DNA of 64,000 nucleotides, taken from the NCBI GenBank assembly GCA_963966185.1, contig CAWZYM010000372.1, positions 160,213 through 224,212 of the forward strand, written 5' to 3'. This document shows, piece after piece, positions 1 to 12,585 of this stretch (positions are counted from its first letter, which is position 1; each line of letters starts with the position of its first letter). The notes under the pieces were generated by a model that made no database searches, was not told the origin of the DNA, and was given only the letters and a program-made list of their open reading frames with translations. Made by a program: the position numbers and the translations under genes. This stretch comes from Rhabditoides inermis (Eukaryota; Nematoda; Chromadorea; Rhabditida; Rhabditidae).

Positions 1-371
1 TGCGCTGAACTCGTCGGTTCGATTCATGTCTACGGCGAATGTTTTGCATGAGTGGTGGTTTGCAAGTCATAGAGATAGTGAACGATGGTCGCTCGTTTGC
101 GCTTATTTCTTCGTTTTTCGGTTCCCGTCGAATTAAGAACTTGGGTTATTTGTGATAGGACCCATTGTTAATTTAAAAAAAACCTCTGCCACCTTGGGAG
201 TTGCAGATTTGAAAGTAACTAAGTACGTTTGAACTTTTACAAATTTTGTGTGTTGTGTTTTATTGTGTTAGGTTTTAGGGGAAATGAAACTTACTTTTTA
301 TGATTTCTTAAAAACAATACTTCGTGTCGAAAATTAGTCGCTACTGTTACTTGAATGTTGAATGTACGTAC

Positions 372-1069
372 CCGAAATTGTCGATGACTTGATCCATAGC
401 GGCATTCTCGAGACTTGAGAGATTGTATAGAAGTGCGAACTCGCGCAGTTGCAGACAGCAGTCAGTATCCACCGATCCAATCAGATAACTGAAACAAATT
501 TCATCTCTCTGCTTTTGTAACAAAAAATTAACAAAATGAAACTCACTTTCCACACTGTTTCACGATATCATCGAATTGGAAGTAGTTCGCAGTCTCGATC
601 ATTTCTTGCACCTTGTCCTCTTCTGAAACACAGTTTCCCACAAACTCATTAGTTAACGGTTACCTATTGTCAACCGAGCAGTGTACATGAAGTTCACAAA
701 CATTTCCAGTGTCTCCGCATCAACTTTGATTTCGATTTTCTCAGCTTTCGACTCCATCATTCCACTCCCGAACAAAGGAGTGAAGTAAGGAGACGATACG
801 GCAAGAACGATCTTGTGAGCGAAGATCTTAATACTGATTATAGAACCGATCGAACAATTGAATAACAACCTCAACCCGTTGGACTCCACCTGTCGCAACA
901 AGAATAACATCGCAGTGTTCTCTTTTCCTAAACGAAATACTGTGAAATTACTTACATAATTAAAAACCTACTTTCTCAGTTCGTTCATTTGGAGAAAACC
1001 TTCCTTGAAGAAGTTAGTTTCCCTCTCTTCGAAGATCCATTTATAAACGAAAGGTTCACGTAAGTTCAT
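372..1069 (-). CDS. BTB-BACK (Kelch-like) protein, 5' part
   Basis: Exons read on the minus strand: 1069-972, 927-870, 826-664, 622-547, 488-372, all in phase. The start ATG lies directly behind a TTTTTCAG acceptor, which suggests spliced-leader trans-splicing. The first exon gives the usual lead-in to a BTB domain (FLQMNELR), then CDVILVATGG, IFAHKIVLAVSSPYF and FVNFMYT, the core of a BTB/POZ fold. The next two exons (VQEMIETANYFQFDDIV; CLQLREFALLYNL) match the start of a BACK domain. The family usually serves as substrate adaptor for Cullin-3 ubiquitin ligases or as a dimerising scaffold; that role is inferred from family. The intron 869-827 is only 43 nt with a weak GTTGTT donor. The last exon seen ends at a GTACGT donor, so the 3' part (rest of BACK and any Kelch repeats) must lie to the left; I could not place an exon in 1-371. 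Confidence 0.8.
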
Positions 1070-1715
1070 CTGAAAAAGGATGATGCAATAAAACGTAAAT
1101 TATGAACTGTCACCAACGCAGGTTTTGAAATAATATATGCTGTGAAGCAGTCATGAGGACGTTATCAACAATCTGATAAGGGAGCATGGGGCGATATTTC
1201 TCAATTCTTCCAAAAAAAGTTCAAGAGTGGTAAACAAGGGGCCAATTCAAGAGACGAATCAGACAGACTAAAAATGACGAGGATTTTATGCATGAAAAGG
1301 TCATTACGTGATTTTCGTGGGTCGCCTCTGTTCAGGATGGAAAATTCAAAGAAAATCCGTTCTTAGCTCTAGAAAGTGGTCACATATATGCTTGAAATGA
1401 TTCTAGTTTCGATAGTTTTTAGCAGTCAAGCGCGCGATTCAAGCGGTCGAATAGTCTTGCACAGGCCGATATGGCGACTGATGTCCAGAAAATAAGCGAC
1501 GCAATGGTTACCATTCCGTGAACGGGCAGACTACTCTATATCTTTTTTTTAAACAAAAGGTTCGCGTAATTTCAAATGATGAACGAACGATGCAGTAAAA
1601 CCAATACGGTTTTGAAATAAATAATGTGCTGTGAGCTGTGAAGCATTAATGAGGACGTTATAAACACACTGATAGGCGGGCATGGGGCGGTATTTCTCAA
1701 TTATTCCCGAATGGA
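1042..1715. repeat. Direct repeat carrying a decayed copy of BTB exon 1
   Basis: About 1042-1215 is repeated imperfectly at about 1550-1713. Shared blocks include the first-exon start region, a GGTTTTGAAATAA block, GAAGCA..ATGAGGACGTTAT, and GCATGGGGCG.TATTTCTCAATT. In the distal copy the start codon is lost and the exon is open only for a few codons. The rest of 1076-2080 shows no convincing exon on either strand. Confidence 0.65.
1070..1076 (-). promoter_or_regulatory. Probable trans-splice acceptor
   Basis: TTTTCAG sits immediately before the start ATG of the BTB gene at 1069. In nematodes this arrangement usually marks a spliced-leader acceptor. It could instead be the acceptor of an unseen upstream exon. 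Confidence 0.45.
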
Positions 1716-2080
1716 AATCCATGGGGAATGCAGATTAGATAAGTTGTATACAGATCAGGATTGAGAAATGTTGTATTTTTTGCTTTTCTGAATTTTGTGG
1801 AAACAAGCAGTCATTCTTGACGCTGTTTTGGAACCAGGTTATTAAGGTTTCTAGTTTTACTATTAAAAACGGTCGTTTTGACCACTGTAAAAAGATTTGT
1901 TTATCAGCAGATTCAAGTTATACAACCGTCGACCTAGCCAATAAGGGGACCGACCTAAGGCTCCCGAGTAGAAGTCGCTAGCTCCTTACAAGGGGTCCAT
2001 CGATGAATGTAATGAATTTGGATCAGATGACGTCACAGACTTCTGGTCGTCACTCCACCGTGACTAGCGGTACATCATTG

Positions 2081-2150
2081 GCCGCCGAGAGGATTGAACC
2101 CGGAACTTTCCGCTTGATAGCTGCGCGCACATCCAACGCACTAGCCACCC
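2081..2150 (-). repeat. tRNA-derived SINE-like sequence
   Basis: On the minus strand there is a B-box GGGTTCAATCC and an A-box-like TGGCTAGTGCG at roughly tRNA spacing, but the arms do not fold as a normal tRNA. It ends in a run of C on the plus strand. Best read as a tRNA-derived short interspersed element or tRNA pseudogene. Confidence 0.45.
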
Positions 2151-2821
2151 CCCCCCCAAATGTAAATTACTTTCTGTGAGATCAGTGAGATCATAATTTA
2201 CTTTCTGAGAGGTCGCAAATTGCAATCACATGATACATACAACACTAATAAAAATAATGAAACACAGTGAAACAGCCGTTGAACGGTGTGTGCACATTAG
2301 TGTGTGTTATTATGTATGAAAAAGTGTATGACCCATGCATATGACTTGTTTAATGAATATCGCTTGCGGCATTTGAAACCGTATCTCTCACTTCTCTCAT
2401 CTGGCTCTATCTCGCTTGCCAGTGAACGTATTACGACGACACAAGGCCAAAATATACGTAATACTTTGAATCCGTGCAAAAGATAGTGGATATGCGTCAA
2501 ACCCCGTGGATAAGATACGAGGCAGCCGCTTGTCTTCGTCGCTCCCCCCTATTTTCGGCACGCGGTTTGAAGCGCGCGTCAAGCGTCAAAGCAGATTCAG
2601 GCCTTCCGATAGACCACGCTGGGCGACGCGAAACCTGAGTGGGTAACTGCGACGGACCATCTGGGCGAGGCGAGATGTGGGCGGATCCAGGATCATTTCC
2701 CCTTTGAGCAGTATATAAAACACATGCTCAACTTCTGATAAGTCGCGGGGTGGCCCCCGGATTATTGACTGAAACTGCAAGTTGTCTGGCTCTCTTGCGA
2801 GTCCACGCTCTCTGCTCTCTG

Positions 2822-2875
<54 letters not shown>

Positions 2876-2951
2876 GCCGTGCGATTCTGCAGATGTTTGA
2901 GAATGGGGCAGCCGGGCTAATATCAAATCGAATTGCGGCTGTCCTATCAGC

Positions 2952-2996
<45 letters not shown>
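2822..2996. repeat. Facing (CT)n and (GA)n tracts
   Basis: A (CT)n tract at 2824-2875 faces a (GA)n tract at 2953-2994 across about 75 nt, so transcripts of this region could fold into a long hairpin. Open frames through it are low-complexity RE/SL repeats and not considered genes. Confidence 0.7.
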
Positions 2997-3197
2997 CAAT
3001 CCAGGCACGTGTAGGTGGAGGAGACGGGGGGATACATCAATCAATCGTTCATCCGAAATTGTTAAATCTGAATATGACAACACAGTCATAATAACATGAA
3101 GCATACAGTAGTGCATAAGATGCTAGATACATAGTAGGCTAACGCCGGGGAAAGACAGGTAGGCTGACGAGGTCAGTGGTGGGAAGACGATACTTGA

Positions 3198-3395
3198 TCA
3201 ATAGTCATTCCTGGACCGTAAGTGTACCATTCTTGACGTGAAGAGCTCCGGGGTTTCCTTTGCTTTCATGCCAATCGGTATCTCCTCGCGCCACAGCTGC
3301 TTCCACATGAGGATACTTCCTGCCGCTTCACTGGTTACTCGGGAAGGATTCTTGTCGATGACCGAACATGCGGCAGCGGTGTGGCAAAAAGAGGA
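3198..3395 (-). CDS. Possible exon or gene fragment, unknown
   Basis: An open minus-strand stretch with normal-looking composition (contains VIDKNPSRVTSEAAG, MWKQLWREEIPIG, KETPELFTSRM) ends at a TGA whose last base is 3198. No clear acceptor, signal peptide or family match is visible. It could be the last exon of a small gene, a pseudogene fragment or chance. The stretch 3400-3990 on either side holds nothing I can support. Confidence 0.2.
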   Translation of the reverse strand, partial: SSFCHTAAACSVIDKNPSRVTSEAAGSILMWKQLWREEIPIGMKAKETPELFTSRMVHLRSRNDY

Positions 3396-3996
3396 CCCGA
3401 CCGCACGCCACGGGAAAAAAGAAGAAGAATAAGAATAACAGACGGAGGGATGTGGTAAAAATATAATAAGAAGAAAAGGAGGCTGATCAAGAACTGAAAA
3501 TTCAAAAAAATATCTAAAAATGTTTCAAAAAAATTTGTTTTTAGAAGTCGATGTGGAACTCTTTGGACTACCTACCTCTGTGCAAAATTTGAGCAGGATC
3601 CGCCACTGTAACATCCCCTACACTTTTCGTGAAAAGGTGAGTTGTTGTTTGTTTGTTATGAAGCGTGATCAGATCACCAAAAAAACTCACTCCGAAAATA
3701 CTGTACTACACTTAAAACCGTGATCTCAGTTTTTTTTTTTTTAAATTTATTTTCATTACTGATACATTCACATATGTAACAAAATCCCAATCCGGTCAGA
3801 AGTGCCTTTTTCATTTGCTCAAATGGTGAACTGTGAACATATCAGAACCGATCGATGGCTTCTATCCTCCTCCACTTTTTTTTAATATTGGAAACTGATA
3901 GTTTATAGTCTACATTAAATACGTAATACATCTACAATTCAGACCGAAGTTCCTGCATCATGTACAACATTGAAAAAAAATCTTTTCGTAGTTACA

Positions 3997-4313
3997 TTTA
4001 AAGGGAGTGTACACTCTGAATTTCGAAGTTGAGTTAGCACCGTGATGTGAAAATATGATTAAAACGCTGTGTTTTTGTCAATACAACTATTTTCTGAAAA
4101 TGCCTACAAATAGATAAAAATTGAACACAAAATGTGTCAAAATGCAGAAATTGGTGCCAATTGGTGCCAATTTTCAATGTTCAACAGAATTTTATTAGAC
4201 TTTCAGATATCTCCGACACATAGTTGTATTGACAAAAATGCATCATTCTTCTCATATTTTCACATCCCGGTGCTAACTCAACTTCGAAATTCAGAGTGTA
4301 CATTCCCTTTAAA
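3997..4313. mobile_element. Foldback element (inverted repeat, MITE-like)
   Basis: Left arm about 3997-4092 and right arm about 4218-4313 are inverted copies. Both contain TTTAAAGGGA.TGTACACTC, AATTTCGAAGTTGAGTTAG and GTCAATACAACTA. The loop of about 125 nt has no coding capacity. The structure fits a non-autonomous foldback or MITE-type element; no target-site duplication was identified with confidence. Confidence 0.7.
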
Positions 4314-4386
4314 CTCCGTTTACAATCTACAACCCAGTAAAAAACGTTTTCTTCAATTTCTCCGTGTCGTGGTTTTGGGGCGAAAG

Positions 4387-4387
<1 letters not shown>

Positions 4388-4451
<64 letters not shown>

Positions 4452-4474
4452 GAGAGCGAGAGAGAGAGAGAGAA
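4388..4474. repeat. (GA)n microsatellite
   Basis: Interrupted GA dinucleotide tract of about 85 nt with a few GC interruptions, lying in intergenic sequence downstream of the Kunitz gene. Confidence 0.9.
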
Positions 4475-4697
4475 TATACTAATGTGAGAGAGTATTGCGA
4501 TACGAGAGAGTTCAAATCCGGCGAGACAGCGTGAGAAAGCATCTTTTTGAAAACTACCGAATCGGCATGGCGTCTGAAAAATGAAGTTGCTCGAAAATGT
4601 ACAACAAAAAAGTGATTAAAATATTACCACATTAGTTCTCTTTATATATATTTGTACAGTACACGTATACAATAGACAAATGTTTCACTTGTGATGT

Positions 4698-5839
4698 TTA
4701 CTCCTTGCAGAAGTCGACGCACGCTTTGTACGTCGCAAAATTGTTGTAGTTGCCCTCTCTTCCAAAGTACGAGAACTTGAGACAGTTGTTCATTCCGCGA
4801 GCGTAGTAGTATCTGAAAAAATCAACCGATATTCAATAATAAATCAATGAAACCTTCCAGTGTGACGTCCGCTCCCGTTTTCGTTTCCGTTGTTGGCAGG
4901 AAGAGAACAGATAGTTTCTGAAAATCATACAATTATTTATTTTTGGTCGTACTATCGTTTGGGTTTCCTCTCTTATCGTAATGTTAGACGGTGGAAACGT
5001 AATAAGTATTACAGAGACAGCTATGAGAGAACCTCTGGGAGAAAATGGGAGAACATATAAATGAGGGGTTGCTAGAATATCCCCAACACCTTTCACATAT
5101 ATTAAACACAGTTTTATAGACCGAACACTTATACAAACGGACGATTCGAGTTAAACAGAATAAACAGAAAGCAGCAATCAATACACAGACGAGACAAGAT
5201 CACCTAAAGGATAGTGAGTATAGTTGTATGCTCGCAGTGAGTTGCGCACATTGGGGTAGATCAGAGGAAGACGGAGAGTCAGCTCTCGGCAATAGTGCGC
5301 GAAACGAGAGAGGCAGACGGTTATGGCACCGTACTAAGTACTGATAAGAACTGTAAGTACTGAGTACTGAGTACTACATCGTAACTGCAATCTGGGCAGA
5401 TCGAAGACTATCGCTCTGGCGCTGACTACGTGTGTATGCGCTACTAGATGACCCAACATGCATGTCTTGACAGAGACTTCGAATCGATACACTATGATCG
5501 CACATTTATTTCATATACATTTGTCTGTTGGATACGCATTTGTATATGTTTTACTAATCTTTGATTTGATACGTTGCACCACTTACTACAGCCACATATT
5601 TTGTCCCCACATTTTACCTGAATACGCAATGATAAACAATGGAATTGAGTTGACCGAATGAAATACGTATCAAAACACAACGACGCGATCAAAACACGAA
5701 GCACACCCACCCTTGTTGGGACAGCACCTTCCTTCCTTGCAGTCGTGACCCTCCGGGCAGACCTTTCCATCGCCACAAGAGTGGAGGGGAGTGGAGAGGA
5801 GAGAGGCGGTGGGAAGAGAGCAGAGCGCGGCTGCGAACG

Positions 5840-5880
<41 letters not shown>

Positions 5881-6986
5881 ATCTCTCTCTTTCTCTCTCT
5901 CTCTCTCTCACCCGCATCCTTCCTTTCGCTGCCTATCTCGCCTTTGCCCGTCTCTTCAGCACCGTCGATACACGCCTCAAATCAATCAATACTCAGTGTG
6001 TATTGATTTTTTTCAATCCCTGACGAGAATGATTTTACATACATTGAAGAAAATGTCAATGTGATGATGAAAAGAAAGCTGATATTGAAGCATGAGGCGT
6101 ATAGACACTTTGAAGAATGGATCAAGGAATCAACGCTTCGCTAAACGATGAATAGACAAATCGATAATTCGATTAATCAATGATCACCTTCTTGCATTCG
6201 GCGGCCGAGTCGAATCGATTCTCGTTGCCCCCACAGCCAGCATACAGGAACGGTTGACAGCGGTCTGGAAGATATCGATTCATCGAATTATTGGATTATT
6301 GATTGATGACCTTGCAAAACTGACGATTGTTTTTTAAGCTAGTTGTTCTTCACAGTGTGTATGGTGAGACGCGTCTAATGTAAAATGTGTGATGCGGTGC
6401 CTACGTACTCGATAAACTAGGATATGCGAGAGTTGAAAGCATTAGGAATTATTGAAATTTGCATTATATTATACTCGGCTTATTATATAGGCATTGGCGT
6501 TTCAAGTATTATGTTACAATACTCGTGAAACCTGAAGTTTTTTCCAATTCTCCAGGAGCACGAATTGTGCACGCAAGCACGTTGTATACGATGGAACAGT
6601 TAAACAGTTTACGAGATAGTCATCATGTTTGATAATTAAGGTAATTATCAAGGGATGCTTTCGTACATTCCGAATAGTTGATTTGACCTGGAGAAATGAC
6701 GGGATATATTGAACAAAACGAGATGATCAAAACACACCCGCAAAACGATCAAACACAAAAAAACACTCACTGGATTTCTTGTGGAAGAAGAACTTTTGCG
6801 ACTGCTCTTGATCACAATAATCGCCCTTCATGCGAGGCTCGTCGCATTTACTGGCGACGACGACTGAATCAATCAATAATTCGACACATCAATCGATAAA
6901 TCGATAATCAATAAATCGAGCGAGAGAGTGAGTACGAAGTAATCAATACCTGCGACGAGAGTGGCCAGAGCGACGATAGTTCGCAT
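4698..6986 (-). CDS. Secreted Kunitz-lustrin-Kunitz protein
   Basis: Seven exons on the minus strand: 6986-6950, 6863-6771, 6264-6188, 5975-5912, 5830-5711, 4917-4854, 4812-4698; all phases agree, giving 189 aa. Residues 1-16 are a signal peptide (MRTIVALATLVA). The first Kunitz domain (about 18-69) has all six cysteines, including QPFLYAGCGGNENRF and AECKKAC. A lustrin-type Cys-rich segment follows (CGDGKVCPEGHDC...GRCCP), then a second Kunitz domain (RYYYARGMNNCLKF; GNYNNF; ACVDFC) that lacks two cysteines. Such proteins are secreted serine-protease inhibitors or extracellular matrix parts in nematodes. In the first domain the residue after the second Cys (P1) appears to be Asp, unusual for a trypsin inhibitor, so the target is unknown. 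The fourth exon uses a TTTGAG acceptor and its donor GTGAGAGA continues into a GA tract. Confidence 0.85.
5221..5437 (+). repeat. Dispersed repeat, copy 1 of 2
   Basis: Shares long blocks with 8466-8642, for example GGGGTAGATCAGAGGAAGA, GAGAGTCAGCTCTCGGCAAT, GCAGACGGTTATGGCACC and ACTATCGCTCTGG. This copy lies in the Kunitz gene intron 4918-5710 and carries an extra ACTGAGTACTGAGTACT stretch. Confidence 0.75.
6550..6692 (+). repeat. Dispersed repeat, copy A
   Basis: Matches 32289-32425: TCTCCAGGAGCAC, TTGTGC..GCAAGCA.GTTGTATA, CA.TTTACGA, and GGATGCTTT.GTA.ATTCC. Located in the Kunitz gene intron 6265-6770. Confidence 0.6.
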
Positions 6987-7026
6987 TGTTGGGCGGTCAA
7001 ATAGAAGTGTGACAAAACTGTGGGGT

Positions 7027-7033
7027 CTTTATA
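7027..7033 (-). promoter_or_regulatory. TATA box of the Kunitz gene
   Basis: TATAAAG on the minus strand lies 41-47 nt upstream of the Kunitz start codon at 6986, the spacing expected for a TATA promoter with a short leader. Confidence 0.55.
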
Positions 7034-7142
7034 CTGTGTGTTTCAAGACAGTGTCAATAGAATCGCGAACTATATTGATAGAACGAGCGAGAGAGTGAGT
7101 AATATCAAGAGGGCCAGAGAAACGAGCGGCACGTAGCGATCG

Positions 7143-7173
<31 letters not shown>

Positions 7174-7810
7174 ACCCGATTTGCAACTTGGGGTGAACCA
7201 GTAAGACGAGAGGAGAGAGTGTGGTGTGGTGAGAGAGCGCACACGTCGAGTCAAGGCGTACAAACACAGAGTAAGTAAAACTCGAAACAAACGTGCGTTT
7301 ATAGAGAATTCGGGATGGGAGTATAGAATCGTACAATAGTGTTACGAGACTCAAACATCAAAGTATGTACAAACGATCGCTCCCATTTCGAAGACATGTC
7401 GGAATCTACACAATCACGAAACGTACGAAAATGCATGAAATGTGCGAAATCGCACAACAGTATGATGTCACTTGTTTGCCTAACTCGAATAACAAGTACA
7501 CAAGTACGAACAGATGGACCGTTCGGGCGAAAAATGGAATGGAATAGTTGCTTTTTATAAAAGTGTTAAGGTGGGGTACATGTGGAGTAATCGTCAACAG
7601 GTAATGTGTATAGGACTTTCCTCGCCGGTGTTCAAGAAAACGCAGAATGTACACACATAAGATGGGACAATGTTGAAGATGAAGAAGTGATCCAAAAAAT
7701 CTCCCCTAGCCCTCCATGAAAAAGAGCGAAAGCTACGAAAAAATGGGAGGATTGGCTTGACAAATGGTTTCCTGTCCCCGCTTCCACTCGCACCATTCTT
7801 GTAAAGATCG

Positions 7811-8252
<442 letters not shown>

Positions 8253-8331
8253 CTCTCTGTTGATCAACAACTGCTACATAACTCGAAAAAAAAACAAGTA
8301 AGCATGAATTGTTTAATCTTCTATCCGTCTC

Positions 8332-8887
8332 CTATCCCCTCCTCCTCTCCCTCCTCTCCGTATTGATGGCCTCGGCGAGACGCGCATCGAATTCGGCGAC
8401 GGACAGACGGGAGGGGGCACGCTTGCCGACGTCGTCCTGCTGGCGGATCCTGCAGTCGAGCAGAGTGGGTGTGTATAGTTCTATGCTCGCAATAAGTTGC
8501 GCGCGGTGGGGTAGATCAGAGGAAGAAGGAGAGTCAGCTCTCGGCAATAGCGCGCAAAACAAGAGAAGCAGACGGTTATGGCACCGTACTTCGAACTGCA
8601 AGCGCGGTAGATCGAAAACTATCGCTCTGGCCCAGAGTATATGTATGTATGTATGTACGTGTAAGTGTGTATGTATGTATGTATGTATGTACGTATGTTC
8701 GTCAGTCTGTCCATCTGAACTTTGGTTTTTGTCTCGATATGATCGATCATTTTTGGTTGTCACGTTCTTGATTGAGGGAAGGCATTGAGAAGGGTTGTGG
8801 GAGATTGAGGTAGAGCGATAGGACAGATAATATGTAGAGAGAGTGAGAGTGAGAGTGAGAGTGGAAAGAAAGAAGAAGAGAGAGAGA

Positions 8888-8924
<37 letters not shown>

Positions 8925-11900
8925 TCTACTCACTTGTTCACCATCTCCTCCACCGTCACCCTGTCCTCCACGTCCGCGTTGCCCGTCTTGAACACGTTGT
9001 ACTGCCACCTGAAAGAGCAAAATACAAACTACAAAATACGCATCACATACTACGAAGTACAACTGCTGCCCTCGATTCAAGAGACTTACGAGCTATCGAG
9101 CACTTTCAACGCAACCACATATCAACGCTCTCAAACTCTTTCACTCTTCGCAGTATTCATGCGAAAAAACCGATTTATCATACAGAAAAGACAAGAATTT
9201 CTGAGGATCTCGCGGTGAAAAGAGCTCGTTCTGAGTTTCTGACAAGTTGTGACTTTCCGATATGTCTTGAATGTCTTATGTCTTGAAATTTCACGTCTAC
9301 CTACCATAACGATTCTGTACGAATTTTCAGAACGCGATGATCGGTCTGATCTGTCTGATAAGAAGTGATCTGATCTGCAGTGAACTGCCTGATATCACTG
9401 ACTACAGAGTGCGGGTGGCGCGCGGGTGGGACGCGGGTGGGGTGCCGATTTGGGACATTTGCGGGTGGCACGCTAGTGGGGCGCGGGTGAGCTGCGGGTG
9501 AGCTGCGGGTGGGGCGCGGGTAAGGCGCGAGAAGAGCTCTTAAATAGCAAATGCGGGTGGCGCGCGGGTGGGGCGCGACTAGCGTGCCACCTGCGCCCCA
9601 CCCGCAGAGGGGAAAGGGTTTCATTAATCGCGCTCTACTTCGAATATTAAAATAATATTGTGCTCTTTTGCCACAATGGCGAATATTTTTGTATTTGTTT
9701 CGTTATTTTGTTTGTTTTGTTTTGTTTATTTTATAAGCGTTTTTCATTATTTCATTCAATGAACCAGGTATGATCTGATTTCTAATTGTCACTCTAAACT
9801 CAGTTGCCGATAGTATCACCGCCCTGTGCAGAGTTGTTGTTGTCGTTTCCGTTTCGTTTTGCTTGTTTGTCTTCTTATTTGTTAGCACTTGTATTGTGTA
9901 TTGTTATTGATCACGCATCTTCAGGCACAATGCTGATAGAAGAGCGGCGAGCGCACGCTGTGTGAACGTGGTGATGATCAAGCGCGGCCAGGCCCCCGAT
10001 ACGACATCTCCAAGCAGTGCTGTCCGCAGTACAGGTACGGAAAGCGCGCTTCACATTCACGTTGACTAAATATCATTGTTTCGATTGAACGTTGTGTTTT
10101 GAGAAGGGAAGGAATTCATTACAATCAGTGTTCCATACTTTGTGAATGTAAATTTGTATTATGGGGTTTTAACTAATGTTGTTGTCGACAATCGTTATTA
10201 TTAGTTTTAGTCAGTTAGACGGTATGTGTTTCTATAGCTGTTGTTTGTTGAATGTTGTGGTTGTAGGCGCTTCGAGGATGTGCGGTAGGGCAGAGCGGCG
10301 CGAGCGACTCCCGGGAGTCCAGCACAACCCACAACCACTGCCCGCTCAAGATGAACCGGTCAGTGAACGCTTTTCACTTAAAATGTGAATCGATCTGATA
10401 GGTTTCTGTGGCTTGCATTGTTTCATGTGGCTTGCATTGTTTCAATAGTGTTCGTGTCGTGTGACTTGTTATCCCTAATTTACAGTGAGATGATCGCGAC
10501 TATTATCAGCTCGTACGGCGTACGACGGCATAAGGGGCATACAAACGAAAAGCAGCTGCTGATTGGAAGGGAGCACATGGAGTTTGAGGTAAGAAGTGAG
10601 GAGGAACGATGAATCGTGGAAATGGAAGGAACAGTTTAACCTTAAGAAATTGCTAAAGTGATTGTTCATAGTTGAATCTGGTCGATACATTGGTTGAATC
10701 TGGCCGATACATTCGTGATGTTGACTTATCGATGATTTTGAATGTTGTGTTGCAGTGTCGGCGACGGCGTCGCTCGTTGTATATGATCGAAGTCATCGCG
10801 GAGAAGCTGGAGCTGCCGATGAAGCTGCCGACGCTGGCCCAGAGACGCGCCTTCTTCTATCTATGTCATCTTTGACTGTTTTTCCAATTTACCTGTGCCC
10901 ATGTGTGATTGTTACTGTTTGCGATTGTTGTTTCTGAATGAATATTTGACAGTAATATTTGTTGATCAAGAATGCAACGAGAAAATAGAGCAAAGATAAC
11001 CGGTAGAGGAAATCATCTGGAAAAGGGGGCGGGGCATATCTAAGTGAAATTCTGCGGGTGGGGTGCGGGTGAGGCGCGGGTGAGCTGCGAGTGGGATGCG
11101 GGTGGGGCGCGGGTGAGCTGCGGGTGGGGTGCAGGTGGGACGCGGGCCGTCAACTAGTCGTCAGCCACCCGCATCCCACCCGCGCCCCACCCGCGTCCCA
11201 CCCGCACGCTGTAGTCATTGATGGTCTCTTGCCAGCAAAAGTCGAGTCCGACCTCTATTCGGACAAGAAACGCTCACTTGTTCACCACAGCGAGGCAGAA
11301 GGCAGGCGAGCCATCGCGGTTCGAGTGGTCCGGAATCGTCCAGTGCACCTGAATGGCCCTGAATGACACCTGAACAGTGAGGCACCCGGTGTCCTTCCGA
11401 GTAGTATTACTAAAGTCTTACTATTTACTACTTCTAATTTCAGTTTTAGCTAACTTGTTTGAGAACTATTCATACTTTGACTCTCACGCATCACTCACTT
11501 TTCCTTTACAAAACCGACACTGGATGTGGCAATGTGCTTTTTGATATTTCGCGCTTTTTGTTATTTGTGTTATTATGTGTTTCAGGAGTATTCGTGACTG
11601 ACCACAATTATTATCCAACCATAACTTCATACTCTGACTCTCATGAGCCTCCTTTTTTCTCTGACCACTATCAGCCCACTAAGGGTAACATTGTTGGTAG
11701 AATATAACAAACTTGTTTTGATGCCAAATCTCGTGCAATTGCAACGACAGGCGTTCTTCACAATTTGTGATTTGTCTGAAACGTATGTTATTCATGTTTC
11801 TGTTTCAACCGCGTCGGAAAAGAAGTGGCGGCACGTAATAAAACCACTCTCTCTTCCTTCTCTGGCCTTCTCTCAGATCTTGCCTCTCTCCCTCTCTCCC

Positions 11901-12543
11901 TCTATATATCTCTCTCTCTCTCTCTCTTTCTCTTTTTCTTTCTCTCTCTTTCTCTCTCCCTTACTCTCTCTCTCTCTCTCCCTCTCTCTCTTTCTCCCTC
12001 CCCCCCTCTCTCTCTCTCCCCCTCCCCCCCCTCTCTCTTCCTCTCTCTCTCTCTCTCTCACCTCGTGCGACACCAGCTCCGGATTCCGGATGATCAGCAC
12101 ACCCCACGTGCCGCCGTGGATGTCCTCCAGAATGCGCCGGATGATCTGTGGTTATTGATTTATTGATTTATTGGTTCATTAATCATCGTTCATTTCTTCG
12201 TTTATTGGAGTTTCTGTCTGCTATTGGCAGAACGGCGTAACAGAAAAAAAACGGACACTACAATGTGAACTCCTGATTGCGTGGCTTTTGTGAGGATCGA
12301 CAAACACTTAGTTTGAAACCAACAACGTGGCCCATAAGGCCCACGCGTTTGAGAATGGATTAAGGCCACATACATAAGAAAGAAGAATCTCGAAAGATGC
12401 TACCCACAGGATGAGGCTTTGCTATAGGGATCAATACGCCACATTTTTTTGTATATCCGCCACGTGTTAGTGTTAGTGTTTTGTTTGCAACTATGGATAA
12501 CCATGTTTCATTTGTTCAGAGTGGGAGAGAAGGAGAAGGAGAA

Positions 12544-12585
<42 letters not shown>

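Noticed and set aside
2586..3116. 176-residue minus-strand open frame
   Set aside because: Crosses both facing CT/GA tracts and has no domain features.
9301..9624. Pro/Arg/His-rich open frame (HPRPT repeats)
   Set aside because: Translation of the GCGGGTGGGG minisatellite; the same peptide arises at 11.1 kb.
9676..9770. Signal-peptide-like open frame starting at 9676 as first exon of the nested gene
   Set aside because: Hydrophobic only because of TTTG/TTTT repeats; no donor joins it in phase to the later exons.
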